Below are positions 31,984 through 40,256 of a DNA stretch of 64,000 bases, in pieces. Position numbers and translations under genes: made by a program. Source of the stretch: Sulfitobacter sp. HGT1 (lineage in GTDB: Bacteria > Pseudomonadota > Alphaproteobacteria > Rhodobacterales > Rhodobacteraceae); the NCBI RefSeq assembly GCF_013282155.1, contig NZ_BLWI01000003.1, positions 27,559 through 91,558 of the forward strand, read 5' to 3'. The notes below the pieces were generated by a model that was given only the letters and a program-made list of their open reading frames with translations, was not told where the DNA came from and did no database searches. Position 1 is the first letter of the stretch. Each line of letters opens with the position of its first letter.

Positions 31984-32436
31984 TCAAAGCAGTATGCAAG
32001 GTTTCACGACAATGGCCGATTGTTTGACCTTCTTCGGATCGACAAGCCAGCGGCGAACAGTTGATCCGTCGTTCCATCTATAGTCGATCAATACGAGGGT
32101 AAGATCGTCTTGCCGCTTCTCAAATCCCTCTTGAAACGGCACAGCAAGCAGCTGTGAGCCTCCAGACACCTTTTGATCATCTGAGGTTTCATGATCGGCG
32201 GTTCCTGACTTTTTACCGCGGGTTATCAGAACTGGCTCGATTAACTCGATGGGGTCAACTTCGAGAGCAAAAGCAAGCTTTTGCACGGTCGCCATTGAGG
32301 TATAATATTGTGAACGTTCCAGTCGGCCAACATAGCCTCGTTCAAGTCCTGCCTTAAGTGACAGGGCTTCTTGGCTAAGGGATTGAAGCCGCCTTAGTTT
32401 TCTTAAATTTGCACCAACGCGATCTCGTAAATCCAT
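31984..32436 (-). CDS. XRE-family transcriptional regulator
   Basis: A 150-residue protein with an N-terminal Cro/C1 helix-turn-helix (residues about 8-65: VGANLRKLRRLQSLSQEALSLKAGLERGYVGRLER, ending in a typical LAFALEVDPIELI). The C-terminal half (KRQDDLTLVLIDYRWNDGSTVRRWLVDPKKV) is a small unrecognised domain. It is divergent from hicAB and converges with the TrbM-like gene. It may repress its own promoter and could act on the virB/TrbM divergent promoter; no operator was identified. Confidence 0.85.
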   Translation of the reverse strand: MDLRDRVGANLRKLRRLQSLSQEALSLKAGLERGYVGRLERSQYYTSMATVQKLAFALEVDPIELIEPVLITRGKKSGTADHETSDDQKVSGGSQLLAVPFQEGFEKRQDDLTLVLIDYRWNDGSTVRRWLVDPKKVKQSAIVVKPCILL

Positions 32437-32590
32437 GCGAGATCAATGGCTTGATTTTGGCTGATAGTGCGACGGAGTATACTACAGATTCTGTTGTTTT
32501 GACGTTTGGTGCGGCGCATCATGAGAAACCGGCACACACCCTAGTGAGCAACTTGCTTGCAATATATGCAAGCATGACCTATATAGACCC

Positions 32591-32845
32591 ATGAATAGCA
32601 AACACCGCAAGACTCTGGCCGTTGTCTTTGCCGACCCAGTGTCGGGAACAGTCGAATGGTCCGCTGTTGAGAGATTACTTGTCGCAGCTGGTGCGCAGGT
32701 CATCGAAGGACGCGGTTCACGAGTGCGGTTCGAAAAGGACGGCGAGGTCGAGACGTTTCATCGTCCGCATCCCGCCAAGGAAGCCAAACGCTATCAGGTG
32801 CGCGCCGCCCGCGCATTCTTGGAACGGATCGGAGTAACGCCATGA
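32591..32845 (+). CDS. hicA: HicA mRNA interferase toxin
   Basis: An 84-residue HicA-type toxin with the double-stranded-RNA-binding-like fold; HicA cleaves mRNAs when unopposed. The catalytic histidine lies in ETFHRPHPAKEAKRYQV, a nearly invariant family stretch, and the C-terminal helix AARAFLERIGV is standard. The N-terminal 20 residues are slightly longer than usual. The stop overlaps the hicB start by four bases (ATGA), the usual toxin-first arrangement. Confidence 0.93.
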   Translation: MNSKHRKTLAVVFADPVSGTVEWSAVERLLVAAGAQVIEGRGSRVRFEKDGEVETFHRPHPAKEAKRYQVRAARAFLERIGVTP

Positions 32846-33174
32846 CCAATACCATGACCTACAAAGGCTACTCAGCCCGCATCGAGTATGATGATGAAGA
32901 TGGCATTTTCACTGGCCGCCTTGCCGGTATCAGCGATGGTGTCGGATTTCATGCTGACACGGTTGAAGCGTTGCGGGATGCCTTTCATGAAGCGGTTGAA
33001 GACTACGTTGAGACTTGCGCAAAGGTCGGCAAGGAGCCGCAAAAAGCATTCTCGGGTCAAGTCATGTTTCGCGTCGATCCCGAGGTACACCGCAAGGCGG
33101 CACTCGCGGCGGAGCTGTCTGGCAAAAGCCTGAACCAATGGGCCGAAGAAGTTCTTGGTCGCGCGGCGGAGTAA
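32842..33174 (+). CDS. hicB: HicB antitoxin
   Basis: A 110-residue HicB antitoxin. Residues about 1-70 form the partially degraded RNase-H-like HicB domain (YSARIEYDDEDGIFTGRLAGISDGVGFHADTVEALRDAFHEAVEDY). The C-terminal part (VMFRVDPEVHRKAALAAELSGKSLNQWAEEVL) is a ribbon-helix-helix DNA-binding domain, so the protein should also repress the operon. Both domains are complete. It is translationally coupled to hicA. Confidence 0.93.
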   Translation: MTNTMTYKGYSARIEYDDEDGIFTGRLAGISDGVGFHADTVEALRDAFHEAVEDYVETCAKVGKEPQKAFSGQVMFRVDPEVHRKAALAAELSGKSLNQWAEEVLGRAAE

Positions 33175-33277
33175 ACGAAGACACTGAACATCGAAGCGTC
33201 GGGATTGTGGGTAACGCGCTGCCCGCCCAACAGGGCGGGGCATTGGCAACCAAACTTACTGCTGGGTATGCTTAGAT

Positions 33278-33610
33278 TTAAGTATCCAGCGGTAGTCTCA
33301 CGGTGTCGCCCTCAATCACGGGGAAGGAAATTTTGGTGAAACCGCAGTCGGTCAGAAAAGACACGATTCCCGTCACGGTTTTGAACTCACGAATGGAAAT
33401 TTCACCTGCCATCCTAGAGCGCGCCGTGACCAACATTTGCGTAGTCCCATCGGCATGTTCTGCGTGCATCGTCCAAACTCCAAACCATGATGATGCTTTG
33501 CGCGTTGGCGATACGTTGCATGTAATGATGAGTTTCGAACCCGTCTCAAGGCGCTGTTTCAATGCGACCTCTGTTAATACATTGGGTGTTTCTGGTGGGT
33601 TCAACGGCAA
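33278..33610 (-). CDS. Hypothetical protein
   Basis: A 110-residue soluble protein; no family recognised. The sequence alternates short strands (KLIITCNVSPT, WTMHAEHADGTTQMLVTAR) and helices (REFKTVTGIVSFLTDCGF), ending in PLDT. A small alpha/beta domain is likely. It has no clear operon partners: hicB converges from one side and the 424-residue HTH protein lies 140 bases upstream on the same strand. Coding style is consistent with a real gene, but no strong ribosome binding site was found. Confidence 0.5.
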   Translation of the reverse strand: MPLNPPETPNVLTEVALKQRLETGSKLIITCNVSPTRKASSWFGVWTMHAEHADGTTQMLVTARSRMAGEISIREFKTVTGIVSFLTDCGFTKISFPVIEGDTVRLPLDT

Positions 33611-33751
33611 GATTCAATCCACTCTCAATCGGTCAATAATGCTTTATTGTACCAACACCGGTCCCTAAGACAAGCTACGAAGGGGGCTATCTGCCCCCGC
33701 GCCAGTGGCGCTCCCCCGAGGATTATTTCGGGGAAGATAAAGGTAGGTGTC

Positions 33752-35026
33752 CTATCCTTCTGCGTCGTCCGAAGTAAATTCGATTTCGATTGTGCTGAAC
33801 GGCTCTATACGGGTCAGACCATCGTTTCCGATTGACGCTTGGATAACATCAAGGGCTTTGCTTGCTTCGGTGTGAAAGTCTCTGCCATCACCCGATTGGG
33901 AAAGAACGTCGCGTAGATCAAGCGTGATGGTGAACACCATTTCGCCCATGTCGATCACAACAACTTCGTGATCCATGCTGCGTATCGACGGTTCCGACTT
34001 GGCGAGTATCGAGCATAGTTCAACCATAGCTTCGGGGTGCAACGTCAAGCCGGTCTGTTTTTGGGTTTCAAAAAACAGGGCTGCGATAAAGTTGTGAGAA
34101 ACAAAGCGAGTGTCTTTCACGTCCCAATCGTTCATAAAATCGGCTGTGTAGCCCTCGTCAGCACCGACCAATGCCGCATATCGGTCGCGGCACGCTTCAC
34201 GCATAGCGCCTTTGGTTGGGTAGGATGTTGCGAGGGCCGCAAAAAGTGTCTCCGCTAATGTATGCGGATCAACGGTGTCATCGTCATGGCCGGACGCAAA
34301 ACCGACAGGGATTTTGGCCTTGTTTGGTCCTTCGATGTATGGGGCACCTTCGCCAAATGAATCGCAATATCGTAGTGGTTCACCAGCGAAACGTTCTACA
34401 AGTTCCGAACCTCGACCAGCGCGAACAGCTCTGATCCAAATATGGCGTGTAACTTTGGACACTGACTTTGTTCGGAATCCAATCAAATAGTAGTTTTCGT
34501 CTGGGTCAAAATCCACTTGCCAAAAGTTACCTTCAACAGCTTTTGCAAGTTCATTCGCGAACAATGCTTCGTCCTGGATGGTGAAAAATTCTGTTGGCTT
34601 CTTTACTGGCTCAAGGCCCCAATACTCATACCAATGATAGTCGGGGTCATGATGCTCTGGCAGCGTATCCGCGCCGTAGACGTGGATGGAAGCAAGACGA
34701 CCGATAATTGCACCAATGACTTGATCTTGCCAACCAAGGGAGGGCGGCAAGCCTTGCTCGGCAAGACCTTCAACTGTGAAGGTGCGCAGGTAGATTTCGT
34801 CGATCCCCTCGTCTTCATCTTCCGCTTGGCGCTCGTCGCAAAACTCGACAACCATATCATTTGTGAACCGTATATAATCATAAAGTTCTTCCAAAACCGG
34901 ACCCGGCACTAGCAGTTTGCCGCTGTCCCATTTCTTGATCGTATCGAGCCGAGTGGAAAAAATGTTGGATGCATCCTTTTGGGAAAACCCAAGGTATTTG
35001 CGCATGTAAGCGAACCGATTATCCAT
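33752..35026 (-). CDS. Large HTH-domain protein, unknown
   Basis: A 424-residue soluble protein. Residues about 1-55 form a helix-turn-helix (YMRKYLGFSQKDASNIFSTRLDTIKKWDSGKLLVPGPVLEELYDYI), similar in style to the plasmid HTH proteins grouped with DUF1870. The rest is acidic (rich in Asp, Glu, Trp and Tyr) and unrecognised. The start at 35026 has GGAGG at good spacing; longer versions lack this. Codon use is less GC-rich than in neighbouring genes, hinting at foreign origin. It could be a regulator with a large sensor part or part of a defence locus; neither is shown. Confidence 0.72.
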   Translation of the reverse strand: MDNRFAYMRKYLGFSQKDASNIFSTRLDTIKKWDSGKLLVPGPVLEELYDYIRFTNDMVVEFCDERQAEDEDEGIDEIYLRTFTVEGLAEQGLPPSLGWQDQVIGAIIGRLASIHVYGADTLPEHHDPDYHWYEYWGLEPVKKPTEFFTIQDEALFANELAKAVEGNFWQVDFDPDENYYLIGFRTKSVSKVTRHIWIRAVRAGRGSELVERFAGEPLRYCDSFGEGAPYIEGPNKAKIPVGFASGHDDDTVDPHTLAETLFAALATSYPTKGAMREACRDRYAALVGADEGYTADFMNDWDVKDTRFVSHNFIAALFFETQKQTGLTLHPEAMVELCSILAKSEPSIRSMDHEVVVIDMGEMVFTITLDLRDVLSQSGDGRDFHTEASKALDVIQASIGNDGLTRIEPFSTIEIEFTSDDAEG

Positions 35027-35490
35027 AGCGATAATCCTCCATTTGTTGTTGAAACTGGACTTGAAACCAAAAGCCAGTGGACCAATCCTCCGGCTGTGTT
35101 GAATCGTAGTTATCTTCTGCGAACCGAGCAAGCGGTTAAAGGGCCATCTGCATTCGGCCTTTAGGGCAAACAGGCTGGCCTAGCCTCGCGCGGTAGTCAG
35201 CAAGGGCGTAATTAACTCACCCAAAACTGAAACCGGACCTTCGTGCACAATGCAGCGAAACAGGAACAAGAGCCCAGAGCGCACGGTTTTCTTCAGTAGA
35301 GCTAAAGTCTGCAGTCTGGGGAAGGCGGAATTGCCTCAAAAACGGCAGCCCAAATCTGGCATTGGGAGAACGTTGCGACACCTTGGTGCAGCACCTCCAC
35401 TGCATAACTGTCTCGTCTCTGTTGTCTCTCTTCGTTGATTTGCGATGTCGAGCCTAGGGTGCAAATCATTCTGGCCACCAGAAGCATATG
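35027..35490. other. Intergenic region, no gene seen
   Basis: About 460 bases between the HTH-protein gene and the liv operon terminator. It includes the 13-mer AGCTAAAGTCTGC at 35299-35311, also found exactly at 18833-18845. No coding frame with a ribosome binding site was seen. Confidence 0.5.
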
Positions 35491-35519
35491 AAAAAGGGTG
35501 CTCCAAACATGGAACACCC
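35491..35519 (-). terminator. Rho-independent terminator of the liv/hyu operon
   Basis: On the minus strand GGGTGTTCC and GGAGCACCC form a 9-bp stem (one G-U pair) with a 6-base loop, followed directly by TTTTT. It lies 26 bases after the stop of the substrate-binding protein gene. Confidence 0.85.
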
Positions 35520-35544
35520 GCATTGTTTTGCATCCAGAGCCGGC

Positions 35545-36714
35545 TTACTTCAGCAGCACGTCCAGCGGCACAGGTTCGCTGATTGTAAAGCTGCCGATGA
35601 CACCTGGTTTGCCATCTGTAATCTCGACAATCTGCATTTCAGCAGAGTTCTGGTGGTGGATCTGATCAGAGAAGCTGCGCGGACCAAAGACTGTTGGTTC
35701 GCCATCCATCTTCTCAAGTTCGGCTGTTACGGCTGATGCTTCGACAGTTCCGGCCCGTTCGACCGCTTTGGCCCATAGATCAATCAGCAGATAACCCGGA
35801 TACGCGTATGTGCTGGACGGACCAGCGCCTGTAGCCGCCTCAAACGCATCACGGAGTTCGTTTACGGCAGGACGCGTATCATCGCCGTAGATAGACCCTT
35901 GAACCGGCACAATGAAGTTGGACAAATCAGGTGCGGCGTCCAGCCAGTAGGAGCCATCAACCGCAGAGCCGTTCAGGATGGTCGAGTTGATGCCCGCTGC
36001 CCGAATTTGGCGCACAGCAGACGCAGCCCCCGGAATGTAGGAGCACAGCATGATCACGTCTGGTTCGCTCTCAAGGCCTTTGATCCGGGTGATCTGGCTG
36101 GCGATGGAGGCATCGCCATTGAGGAAGGTATCACGACCGACAATCTCGCCACCCGCTTTGGGGAACATCCAGTCGAATCCGGTGCAGATACCTTTGTTGT
36201 ATTCGATTGTCGTATCAAGCAGCACATAGCCGGTTTTTGCTGAACGCTCCTTAACGGACCATTCCGCCATCGTCGCCCCTTGAACAGCCGCCAGAACAGA
36301 GGCGGAGAAACTGTTCGGGCCAACCCCTTGGATACCTGCCTTGATGTCTTCTGCGCAGAGGAAGAAGGAGTTCAGGCCCGCCGCCTCAGCCGCCAAGGCT
36401 GCAGGTGCGCCAAAGTCGTAGTCACAGGTCACGATCAGCATTTCCGCGCCTTCATCGACCAGTTGCAGACCGGCACTTGCGGACTGTGCCTGATCGCTCT
36501 TGGTATCGGCTTCGATCCATTTGATCTGCTTGCCAAGCAGACCGCCGGCCGCATTGATCTCATCAATCCGGATGCGCGCCGCGGCGACGGCAGGGGCGTC
36601 ATAGGCTTCGAGCCAACCGGATTTTGCAATGGCAAAACCGATTGTTATGTCATCGGCCATGGCGGGCGCGCCAAGCGCTAACGTGAGGGCTGTTGCAGTG
36701 AAGAAGTGTTTCAT
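35545..36714 (-). CDS. ABC transporter substrate-binding protein (LivK family)
   Basis: A 389-residue periplasmic binding protein with a signal peptide (MKHFFTATALTLALGAPAMA) and the two-lobed type-I fold of the branched-chain amino acid/amide group. Typical segments are ITIGFAIAKSGWLEAYD, AARIRIDEINAAGGLLGKQI, IVTCDYDFGAPAALAAEAAG and the C-terminal TVFGPRSFSDQIHHQNSAEM. The family takes amino acids, urea, amides and aromatic acids, so the ligand here is best guessed from context, namely a cyclic amide handled by HyuAB. It is the last gene of the minus-strand operon. Confidence 0.92.
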   Translation of the reverse strand: MKHFFTATALTLALGAPAMADDITIGFAIAKSGWLEAYDAPAVAAARIRIDEINAAGGLLGKQIKWIEADTKSDQAQSASAGLQLVDEGAEMLIVTCDYDFGAPAALAAEAAGLNSFFLCAEDIKAGIQGVGPNSFSASVLAAVQGATMAEWSVKERSAKTGYVLLDTTIEYNKGICTGFDWMFPKAGGEIVGRDTFLNGDASIASQITRIKGLESEPDVIMLCSYIPGAASAVRQIRAAGINSTILNGSAVDGSYWLDAAPDLSNFIVPVQGSIYGDDTRPAVNELRDAFEAATGAGPSSTYAYPGYLLIDLWAKAVERAGTVEASAVTAELEKMDGEPTVFGPRSFSDQIHHQNSAEMQIVEITDGKPGVIGSFTISEPVPLDVLLK

Positions 36715-36755
36715 TAGTCGTCTCCCTTTAGGTTTCGATGTGTTTGATTTTCCGG

Positions 36756-37784
36756 TTAGCGGCCACCGATCCGCAGCCGGAGTTCACGCCCGCCAGTCAG
36801 ACCGGCAGGGCGTAGAATGAGAACCAGGATCATGATGATCCCGATGATGATTTCCTGAGCACCCGTTGGCAGAGCCAATGTCGTCTCGCCAATCTCCATG
36901 CCCCGCTCCATCCGCACGAGCCCCTCGATGATGATGGACAGAACAAGGACCCCCATGACAGCGCCGGTCAGGCTGCCAATGCCGCCCACGACAAGCATTG
37001 CAAGGGTAATGAAGGTAATGCCGAGGTAGAAGCTGTTGGTGTTCAGAACACCAAGCGAATGGCCAAAGAGCGCACCCGCGACACCCGCAAAGAAGGCAGA
37101 GACCACAAGAGAAATGAGCCGATGGCCATACATGTTGATACCGCTGGCGTCTGCGGCCACTTCGTCTTCGCGGCTGGCACGCAAGGCCAGTCCGGATGCG
37201 GAGTTGGCATACCACGCAGCGGCCAGAACTGTGACAGAGGCCCACCCCAGAGTAACCCATTGATCGGCATATCGTGTCAGGCCGACAACAGAAGACGTGG
37301 CCCCCGTGACGCCTTCCCAGCTGGAATAAACGGTGTAGACAATTGCCAGAAATGCGAATGTCGCGATAGAGGCGGCGATGCCGGAGAGCCGCAAGATCGC
37401 AGCACCTGAAATCAGTGCAATGACAGCCGCCAGAAGGCCCGAAGCAACAGCAGCCGGAAAACCATGCCATTCAGCAGTCGCCAGATACGGCCAGAGATCA
37501 GGTAGGAACATCCCCTTCATCTGGGGCCTCAGGGTCAGCCATGCAGAGCAATAGGCCCCGATCGCCATGTAACCGGCATGTCCGAAACTGACGAGGCCGG
37601 AGTTGCCAACGAATATCCAAAGCCCGACAACAAAGGTCACGCGGATCAGGGTTTGCGCCGCCATACGCGCCAATGATTTGTCACCCAGAAGCGTGACCAG
37701 CAATGTGAACACCACCAGAATGGCGATCAGCAAGATTGGCGTGGACCAAGCACTCAGGCGCTTTTGTTTATGTGTTTGTGCCAT
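36756..37784 (-). CDS. livM: Branched-chain-type ABC permease (LivM)
   Basis: A 342-residue polytopic membrane protein of the LivM family with about nine hydrophobic segments. Family features are NSGLVSFGHAGYMAIGAYCSAWLT in the first third and SLTGAVMGVLVLSIIIEGL near the end. It pairs with LivH to form the translocation pore. It starts 3 bases after the LivH stop codon and precedes the binding-protein gene by 41 bases. Confidence 0.93.
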   Translation of the reverse strand: MAQTHKQKRLSAWSTPILLIAILVVFTLLVTLLGDKSLARMAAQTLIRVTFVVGLWIFVGNSGLVSFGHAGYMAIGAYCSAWLTLRPQMKGMFLPDLWPYLATAEWHGFPAAVASGLLAAVIALISGAAILRLSGIAASIATFAFLAIVYTVYSSWEGVTGATSSVVGLTRYADQWVTLGWASVTVLAAAWYANSASGLALRASREDEVAADASGINMYGHRLISLVVSAFFAGVAGALFGHSLGVLNTNSFYLGITFITLAMLVVGGIGSLTGAVMGVLVLSIIIEGLVRMERGMEIGETTLALPTGAQEIIIGIIMILVLILRPAGLTGGRELRLRIGGR

Positions 37785-37787
37785 GTG

Positions 37788-38702
37788 CTAAACCCTCGGC
37801 TTCGTAGATCTCGGAGCGAACAATCCGTCGGGGCGCAGCAGCAAGCTGACAATGACCAGCGTATAAAGAAACGCATCACGGAAAGGCCGTGCTTCGAGCG
37901 GGAGGAACCCCTGCAAAATGACCGAAGCAGCGCCAATCAAAAATCCCGCCGCTACAGCACCGGGCAAACTGCCCAAACCGCCGATCACTGTGGCAATGAA
38001 GGCAACCAACATGATCTGCCCGCCCATGCGAATGTCTGCCACACCGGTTTGTGTGACCATGATCAGCGCCACAGCGGCAGCCAGCGCGCCAGACAGGGCA
38101 AAGGCGCCGGTGATAACCACATTGGCCCGCACACCCAAAAGCCGCGCCATGGTGAAATTCTCAGCCGCCGCGCGCATTTCCAGCCCGATCCGCGTGCGTT
38201 TCAAAAGCAAGGCAAGCGTCACAACAACGAGCAAAGTGGTGCAAATGACGATGATCTGTAGCAAAGGGATCGAGGCCCCTGCGATGCTGACGGGCTGGTT
38301 CAACTCTGGCCAGAGGCTTACTGCCTTGGGACGGCTGCTGTAGACCAACAGCAGTGTATTCTGGATCACGAACCCCAAGGCAAAAGATGAAATCATCATC
38401 GCCACAGGCGTGGCATTGCGCATGTGCCTGAAGACAAAGAACTCGGAGGCGACGGCGATTGCAGCGCCGATCAGCAGCAGCAGCGGGATCAGCAAAATCG
38501 CCGGCGCTTTGCCCAAGAACATGACGGCAACTGCGTCCGTCGAGGGCACAATCAATGCAAAAACGCAAAAGGCGATGTATTCGCCGTGGGCGAAATTCAC
38601 CAGTTTCATCACCCCGAAGATCAGAGCAATCCCAAGTGCGGCCATGGCATAGATGCCCCCAAGGCTCAGCGCATCAAAGAGCAGCTGTGGAACGGCGTTC
38701 AT
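37788..38702 (-). CDS. livH: Branched-chain-type ABC permease (LivH)
   Basis: A 304-residue polytopic membrane protein of the LivH family, about eight hydrophobic segments. Recognisable stretches are ALSLGGIYAMAALGIALIFGVMKLVNFAHGEYIAF at the N-terminus and VIGGLGSLPGAVAAGFLIG towards the end. It is the partner of LivM. Its start overlaps the livF stop by four bases (ATGA), showing tight coupling in the order livG-livF-livH-livM-binding protein. Confidence 0.93.
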   Translation of the reverse strand: MNAVPQLLFDALSLGGIYAMAALGIALIFGVMKLVNFAHGEYIAFCVFALIVPSTDAVAVMFLGKAPAILLIPLLLLIGAAIAVASEFFVFRHMRNATPVAMMISSFALGFVIQNTLLLVYSSRPKAVSLWPELNQPVSIAGASIPLLQIIVICTTLLVVVTLALLLKRTRIGLEMRAAAENFTMARLLGVRANVVITGAFALSGALAAAVALIMVTQTGVADIRMGGQIMLVAFIATVIGGLGSLPGAVAAGFLIGAASVILQGFLPLEARPFRDAFLYTLVIVSLLLRPDGLFAPRSTKPRV

Positions 38703-39436
38703 GTCGCATCCTCCGACTGGTTTTGCCCAAAGTAGGCTTCCTTAAGCAGATCGCTTTCCGCAAAGCCTGCCGCATCGCCATCGCCGGCAACATGACCCCC
38801 GCGCAGCAACACCATGCGCCCGCCAACCCGGGCCGCGCGGGCCGAGCTCTGTTCAACGATGATCAGGGTCAAGCCGCGTTCGGCCTGCAGATTGACGAGC
38901 GTTTCATAGACCTGATCGACAATATTCGGAGCCAACCCAAGCGAAGGTTCATCCACCATCATCAGTTTGGGATTGGTCATCAAACCGCGCCCGATCGCCA
39001 ACATCTGTTGCTGTCCGCCGGACAGTGCTCCGGCATTGGCATGCCGCCGCTCACCCAGGATAGGAAAGCTCTGGTAGATCCCGTCGATATCCGTTTCAAT
39101 CGCCGCCTTGTCCTTCCGGATGCCCGTGCCCACACGCAGGTTTTCCTCGACTGTCAGCGTTCCGAAAACCTCGCGGCCTTCCGGAACCATAGTCAGACCC
39201 AAACGCGCTATCGCTTCGGGCGAGCGGCCATTCAGCACATCGCCGTCCACCTCAATGCGGCCATGGGTCGTGGCAACGGCTCCGCAAATCGCCTTGAGCA
39301 GAGAGGACTTGCCCGCCCCATTCGGCCCGGAGATGAACAGCCTCTCACCCTCTTGAACAGTAAAGGAAACATCCGACAGTGCAGGCACTTTGCCATACCG
39401 AACCGCGACATCGAAAACACCCAGCTTTGACATCAC
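38699..39436 (-). CDS. livF: ABC transporter ATPase (LivF)
   Basis: A 245-residue ABC ATPase of the LivF type. Walker A is GPNGAGKSSLLKAI (about residues 38-51), the signature is LSGGQQQMLAIGRGL, Walker B is LMMVDEPSLGLAP, and the switch region follows in IVEQSSARA. The short GEGDAAGFAESDLLKEAYFG tail is typical. One ATPase of a heterodimer with LivG. It overlaps livG and livH by four bases each. Confidence 0.95.
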   Translation of the reverse strand: MMSKLGVFDVAVRYGKVPALSDVSFTVQEGERLFISGPNGAGKSSLLKAICGAVATTHGRIEVDGDVLNGRSPEAIARLGLTMVPEGREVFGTLTVEENLRVGTGIRKDKAAIETDIDGIYQSFPILGERRHANAGALSGGQQQMLAIGRGLMTNPKLMMVDEPSLGLAPNIVDQVYETLVNLQAERGLTLIIVEQSSARAARVGGRMVLLRGGHVAGDGDAAGFAESDLLKEAYFGQNQSEDAT

Positions 39437-40173
39437 GCGTGCTCCATGTTTTCTGGCGCATGCTCTGCGCCCAGATAGGCTTCGCGTACCGCCTGGCTGG
39501 CCAGGATCTCGGTCTTGTCGCCCTCTTCGATGATCTTGCCCGCGTCCAGAACATAGACGTGGTTTGACAATGACAGGACAAGCCCGACGTTATGCTCGAT
39601 CAACAGGACACCGCAGTTCAGCTCATCCGCGATCCGCCTGATGATTTGTGCCAGATCATCCGCTTCGGTTTCGGACATGCCTGCGGCGGGTTCGTCCAGC
39701 AGCAGGTAATCGGGGGCAAACATCAGCGCACGCGCAATGCCGACCCTGCGCTCGTCCGTATAGGGCAGCCCGGCTGCGGGCAGTTCGGCAAGATGCCCGG
39801 CCCCCATCCAGGACAACACGCGCAGCGCTTCGTCTTCGGAGGCGCGCCGCGAATGGCCAAGGCCCACCCCGGTCACTGCAAGATTGTCCAGTACATCCAG
39901 CCCGGAAAACAAGCGCCCGGCCTGGAACGTGCGCGCAAGACCCCGGCGGCGAATGTCATAGGGCGCTTTGGCGTTGATGTCCTGCCCATCCAGCATGACC
40001 GTGCCTGACGTGGGGTCCTGAAAGCCTGTGATGATGTTGACGCAGGTGGTTTTGCCTGCTCCGTTGGGGCCGATCAACCCGACAATTTCCGCCTTCTTTA
40101 GCGAAATCGTCACGTCATCCAGAGCCTTGAAGCCACCAAACGCAACGCTGATTGATTCCAGTTCCAATGACAA
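39433..40173 (-). CDS. livG: ABC transporter ATPase (LivG)
   Basis: A 246-residue ABC ATPase of the LivG type. Walker A is GPNGAGKTTCVNIITGF, Walker B is YLLLDEPAAGMSETE, and the switch histidine is in LIEHNVGLV. The signature loop is divergent (LPYTDERRVGIARAL, where most homologues have LSYGEQR), so it is worth checking but not necessarily inactive. No ATG fits; the TTG at 40173 has AAGGAT 8 bases upstream and gives the normal N-terminus. Longer in-frame versions re-read the end of hyuB. Confidence 0.88.
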   Translation of the reverse strand: MSLELESISVAFGGFKALDDVTISLKKAEIVGLIGPNGAGKTTCVNIITGFQDPTSGTVMLDGQDINAKAPYDIRRRGLARTFQAGRLFSGLDVLDNLAVTGVGLGHSRRASEDEALRVLSWMGAGHLAELPAAGLPYTDERRVGIARALMFAPDYLLLDEPAAGMSETEADDLAQIIRRIADELNCGVLLIEHNVGLVLSLSNHVYVLDAGKIIEEGDKTEILASQAVREAYLGAEHAPENMEHA

Positions 40174-40211
40174 AATCTTATCCTTCGCGTTCCTGTTCCG
40201 ACCGTTGTGCG

Positions 40212-40240
40212 CCACAGCCGCCAACCGATGGCGGCTGTGG
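40212..40240 (-). other. Intercistronic perfect hairpin between hyuB and livG
   Basis: CCACAGCCGCC and GGCGGCTGTGG form a perfect 11-bp stem with a 7-base loop in the 83-base gap between hyuB and the livG start. No T-run follows. It may attenuate read-through or protect one part of the mRNA, separating enzyme output from transporter output. Confidence 0.55.
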
Positions 40241-40256
40241 GTCCTGGTGATGCTCA

